Shown here piece after piece: positions 61,502 through 64,000 of a DNA stretch of 64,000 bases (position 1 is the stretch's first letter; the number at the start of each line of letters is the position of its first letter). A program made the translations under genes and the position numbers. Source of the stretch: Anticarsia gemmatalis (taxonomy: Eukaryota; Arthropoda; Insecta; Lepidoptera; Erebidae). The stretch lies in contig NC_134745.1 of NCBI RefSeq assembly GCF_050436995.1, positions 9,982,001 to 10,046,000 of the forward strand, written 5' to 3'. The notes beneath the pieces were generated by a model. It did not search any database and was not told where the DNA came from. It saw nothing but the letters and a program-made list of their open reading frames with translations.

Positions 61502-62490
61502 GTGAGTCTACATTAGTGTTTAGCGTATATTTGAAACGCAAATGTTATTACAGCTTGCTTTTGTGTTTGAAACTTTGTAACGTTTGCATGAAGCTTTGTA
61601 TTTGTAAAAGAAAAACGTTGGATAAACAAACTTGTAACGTTTGTAGCTTGACTGACTACGATTTGCTTAATGTCTACTACAGTAGAATCTATTATTTCTT
61701 GTTACTTATCTTAATCTACGTTTTGATTTGTCATTTATGTTTTAAAAATCGTGTGATTACTTTCTTCGATAACAGTTTAAGCTTTCCAAATTTATCGTTG
61801 GTTGTAGATATAAATGAGTCGTACTTACTATTGTTAAATTTACGATTATGTATAATGTTATAATCATTTTGAGCAAAGATGCATAGTTTTAACACCACTG
61901 CTGCATTTTCACCGTACACAATCACCCTTAATTTTGTTTGGAGACAATGAATCGTAATCATTAGGTATCAGAAGCGAAATGTATTCCATAGCACGATATG
62001 AAATGTTATAGAAGCATGCGGTTGTTGGCTGAATGCTTGTTATTATGACTTTCGTGCCAAACTGAAATGATTATTATTTACAAACACCGCACGAATTACG
62101 TCCAATTGAATACTAGACCAGATAGTACTTACTTATTTTTTATTTCTCTGCTAAGAGCCGACTATTCTTTTCTTTTTACGTATTACGAAAAAATATTTCA
62201 GAAATATGTAAATATGCCACAGAATTTTCTAGCATCATTAATTAATTTAATACACCCCATTTATCTCTGCTTTTTTACGAGCTAAAAGTTAATAAAACGA
62301 TGGAATAAAACGATTTGTTCGAATGCAGAATAGAAATAAGTATGAGGTGTAAGTTTCAAGGAATAGATACATCTTTTCCGAAAGGTTTTGCAAGTGCTGA
62401 ATAATGCATGTCTTTGTTAATCCTATACCAACCTAAGAAAGCTGCAACCTTTTCAAAAAGCCCTGCGTATTAAGGCTCGTTTCCTACCTC

Positions 62491-62514
62491 CATGGGTTAC
62501 AATTACCCGTATCA
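62491..62514 (+). other. Candidate short first exon (MGYNYPYQ)
   Basis: ATG at 62491 with an acceptable context gives eight codons ending CAG|GTAAG, a textbook donor. It is followed by a CpG-rich block to about 62640. No later exon is identifiable within the window. Confidence 0.2.
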
Positions 62515-63023
62515 GGTAAGCCGTTAAGACCGGTGTAAGGACGCGGTGGCCGGCAAATCGCTAAGTGGGCGGTTTGCCGTTCGACTTCTACCGCGGTTAA
62601 TTGCCGTCTACTATCATGTGCTCAATGCACGCCGGTTTAAGACTGTTTAATCGCCTCATTCTTACAGATTTGCATACGGTCGTTTGTCTTGAAGTGGTAT
62701 TCAATTCTTTGTATTATTCAATGCAAGGAAGGTATTGTGTATAATATTAGAAGTACCTTGAATTTTGAACTAGTTTTACGATTTGTATCTTTTTTGTTTT
62801 TAGTTAGGTATACCTTAATTATCGTAATTTTATAATTTTGTCAGTAACTGTAGTAAAAGTAGTTTTAATTGATAACAACTTATAGGAGTTTCGGATTCAT
62901 AATATTCTAACGAAAACTCGTCTTTTACTATAAACAATAAATATGCATAAGCGTATAGTTTTAATATCATTACAACTTGGTAACGTAATAATCTCATAAA
63001 ATAAAAAATAAATTTAACCTATT
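62515..63023. other. Short CpG-rich block followed by AT-rich DNA
   Basis: 62530-62640 contains GGACGCGGTGGCCGGCAAATCG and a complementary GGCGGTTTGCCG, able to form a small stem. This composition contrasts with the surrounding AT-rich DNA. From 62700 it returns to plain AT-rich sequence. Confidence 0.3.
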
Positions 63024-63110
63024 AATGTCCCACTGCTGGGCAAGGGTCTCCTCCCGTAATGAGGGAGGGGTTAGGCCTTGAGTCCACCACGCTGGCCAAG
63101 TGCGGGTTGG
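63024..63110 (+). repeat. Dispersed repeat fragment (CCACTGCTGGGC type)
   Basis: TTAATGTCCCACTGCTGGGC...GAGTCCACCACGCTGGCC...GTGCGGGTTGG is a module I know as abundant in moth genomes. Related pieces lie at 4675-4740 and, inverted, 24838-24905. Confidence 0.65.
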
Positions 63111-63392
63111 GTTAGGTTAGACATTGCATGCCCTCAATAAATGTATTAAACAAATTTTAGGCATGCAAGGTAAATAATAATAATAATTCTATTTTAATCT
63201 CATACAACTACAAATAGTTTTGCAGAGCAAATTGCAATGCTCGCGATCACTGATCATTAAAGATTGTGCGCAACTAGCAGTAATATCAGCAAACTTGACT
63301 TTATTACTTCAGTGAACTTTATCGTAAAATCAAAACATAAAGTACAGATGTAGTTTAAAATATTGTATTTGTAAAACATATTGACTTTATAG

Positions 63393-63595
63393 ACTACAAG
63401 CTTTTACCCGCGACTTCGTCCGCTACCTCAATGTTCCCATGGGAATGCGTCATCTTTCCGGGGAAAAAGTAGCCTATGTCCTTTCTCGGGTATCATAATA
63501 TCTCCATACCAAATTTCATGCAAATTGGTTCAGTAGTTTAGGCGTGATTGAGTAACAGACAGAGTTACTTTCGCATTTATAATATTAGTATGGAT
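63393..63595 (+). mobile_element. Lepidopteran repeat, related family (ACCCGCGACTTCGTCCGC)
   Basis: Runs from CTTTTACCCGCGACTTCGTCC via CCAAATTTCATGCAAATTGG to GATTGAGTAACAGACAGAG and ends TAATATTAGTATGGAT. It shares only its end with the other four copies, so it is a sister family. Confidence 0.65.
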
Positions 63596-64000
63596 AGTCA
63601 CGAAGTCGTCACACTAAAGTACGTACAGATATACATTAGAATTTGATGAGAGAATTTAAACACACTTGCACACGATGTGTATGCTGTTCGACAGATAAAG
63701 TGACGGTAAATATCTGTCATAAGTCCAGCTAACCGATATTTATTTAGAACTAGTGAATTCGGTAATTAGACTTGTAAGTGCTGAACATTATTTGAAATAC
63801 GTAGTATTTTATTTTATAATTTAATGACTCATAAATTAAGGATTTGTTACTGGTGACTACATAGTGATAGCGGTCATAAGTAAAAAGTCAAAAGTAATAG
63901 TTAATAATCGTCCATTAGTACGGTTTTGGGAAAATTGGATTTTATAATTATAAAGGTTCAAAAGTAGTCTAAATTGTTCTATAGTTGAAGTAACTAAAAT

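Noticed and set aside
61387..61863. 158-codon ORF
   Set aside because: Past 61501 it becomes Leu/Tyr/Cys-rich AT-driven sequence after a strong splice donor; only the first part is kept as a candidate exon.
1..64000. CRISPR arrays, operons, prophage or other bacterial features
   Set aside because: The window is clearly animal nuclear DNA with spliced genes. The only regular arrays are the minisatellite at 4165-4432, the short repeat at 1128-1296 and a (CAAA)n tract.

Overview
This window is nuclear DNA from an insect, almost certainly a moth or butterfly. The base composition is AT-rich, genes are split by short GT-AG introns, the proteins are ordinary animal proteins with insect-type neighbours (a neutral lipase, a ZAD zinc-finger factor), and the gaps carry repeats I recognise as typical of Lepidoptera (tRNA-like SINEs, modules ending in ATATTAGTATAGAT, fragments around 'CCACGCTGG'). 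No open reading frame exceeds 340 codons, so I built the genes by hand from splice sites. Every multi-exon model below closes in frame from ATG to stop with consistent intron phases.

Layout. 1-11.6 kb is repeat-rich. It holds two tandem, same-strand, gag-like genes (2520-3542 and 6187-7014, minus) with related TATA-containing upstream regions, plus a minisatellite, a foldback element with perfect 31-bp inverted repeats, and a SINE. 11.6-21.2 kb (minus) is a seven-exon secreted lipase of 338 aa whose 31-nt signal-peptide exon and 79-nt last exon are too short to show as ORFs. 23.1-26.4 kb (plus) is HDDC2, a 202-aa HD-domain deoxynucleotidase. 29.5-30.5 kb (minus) is a 69-aa SERF protein, divergent from NTAQ1 (31.3-33.5 kb, plus, 217 aa), the N-terminal glutamine amidase of the Arg/N-degron pathway. 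36.7-39.8 kb (minus) is METAP1D, a 301-aa mitochondrial-type methionine aminopeptidase, divergent from CDK10 (41.4-44.7 kb, plus, 404 aa). CDK10 converges on a 426-aa ZAD/C2H2 zinc-finger gene (44.8-47.0 kb, minus), with only 144 bases between the two stop codons. 47-64 kb has no gene I can establish. It holds repeats, strong hairpins, nuclear-receptor-like and CRE-like sites, and a few weak candidate exons.

The genes from 23 to 47 kb look like a compact block of housekeeping genes in alternating divergent and convergent pairs. They do not form one pathway, although two (NTAQ1 and METAP1D) both process protein N-termini. The most unusual item is the pair of stand-alone gag-like genes. They have diverged widely, including several indels, yet both keep an open frame and a related TATA region. 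That is the pattern expected of captured (domesticated) gag genes, but it is not proof.
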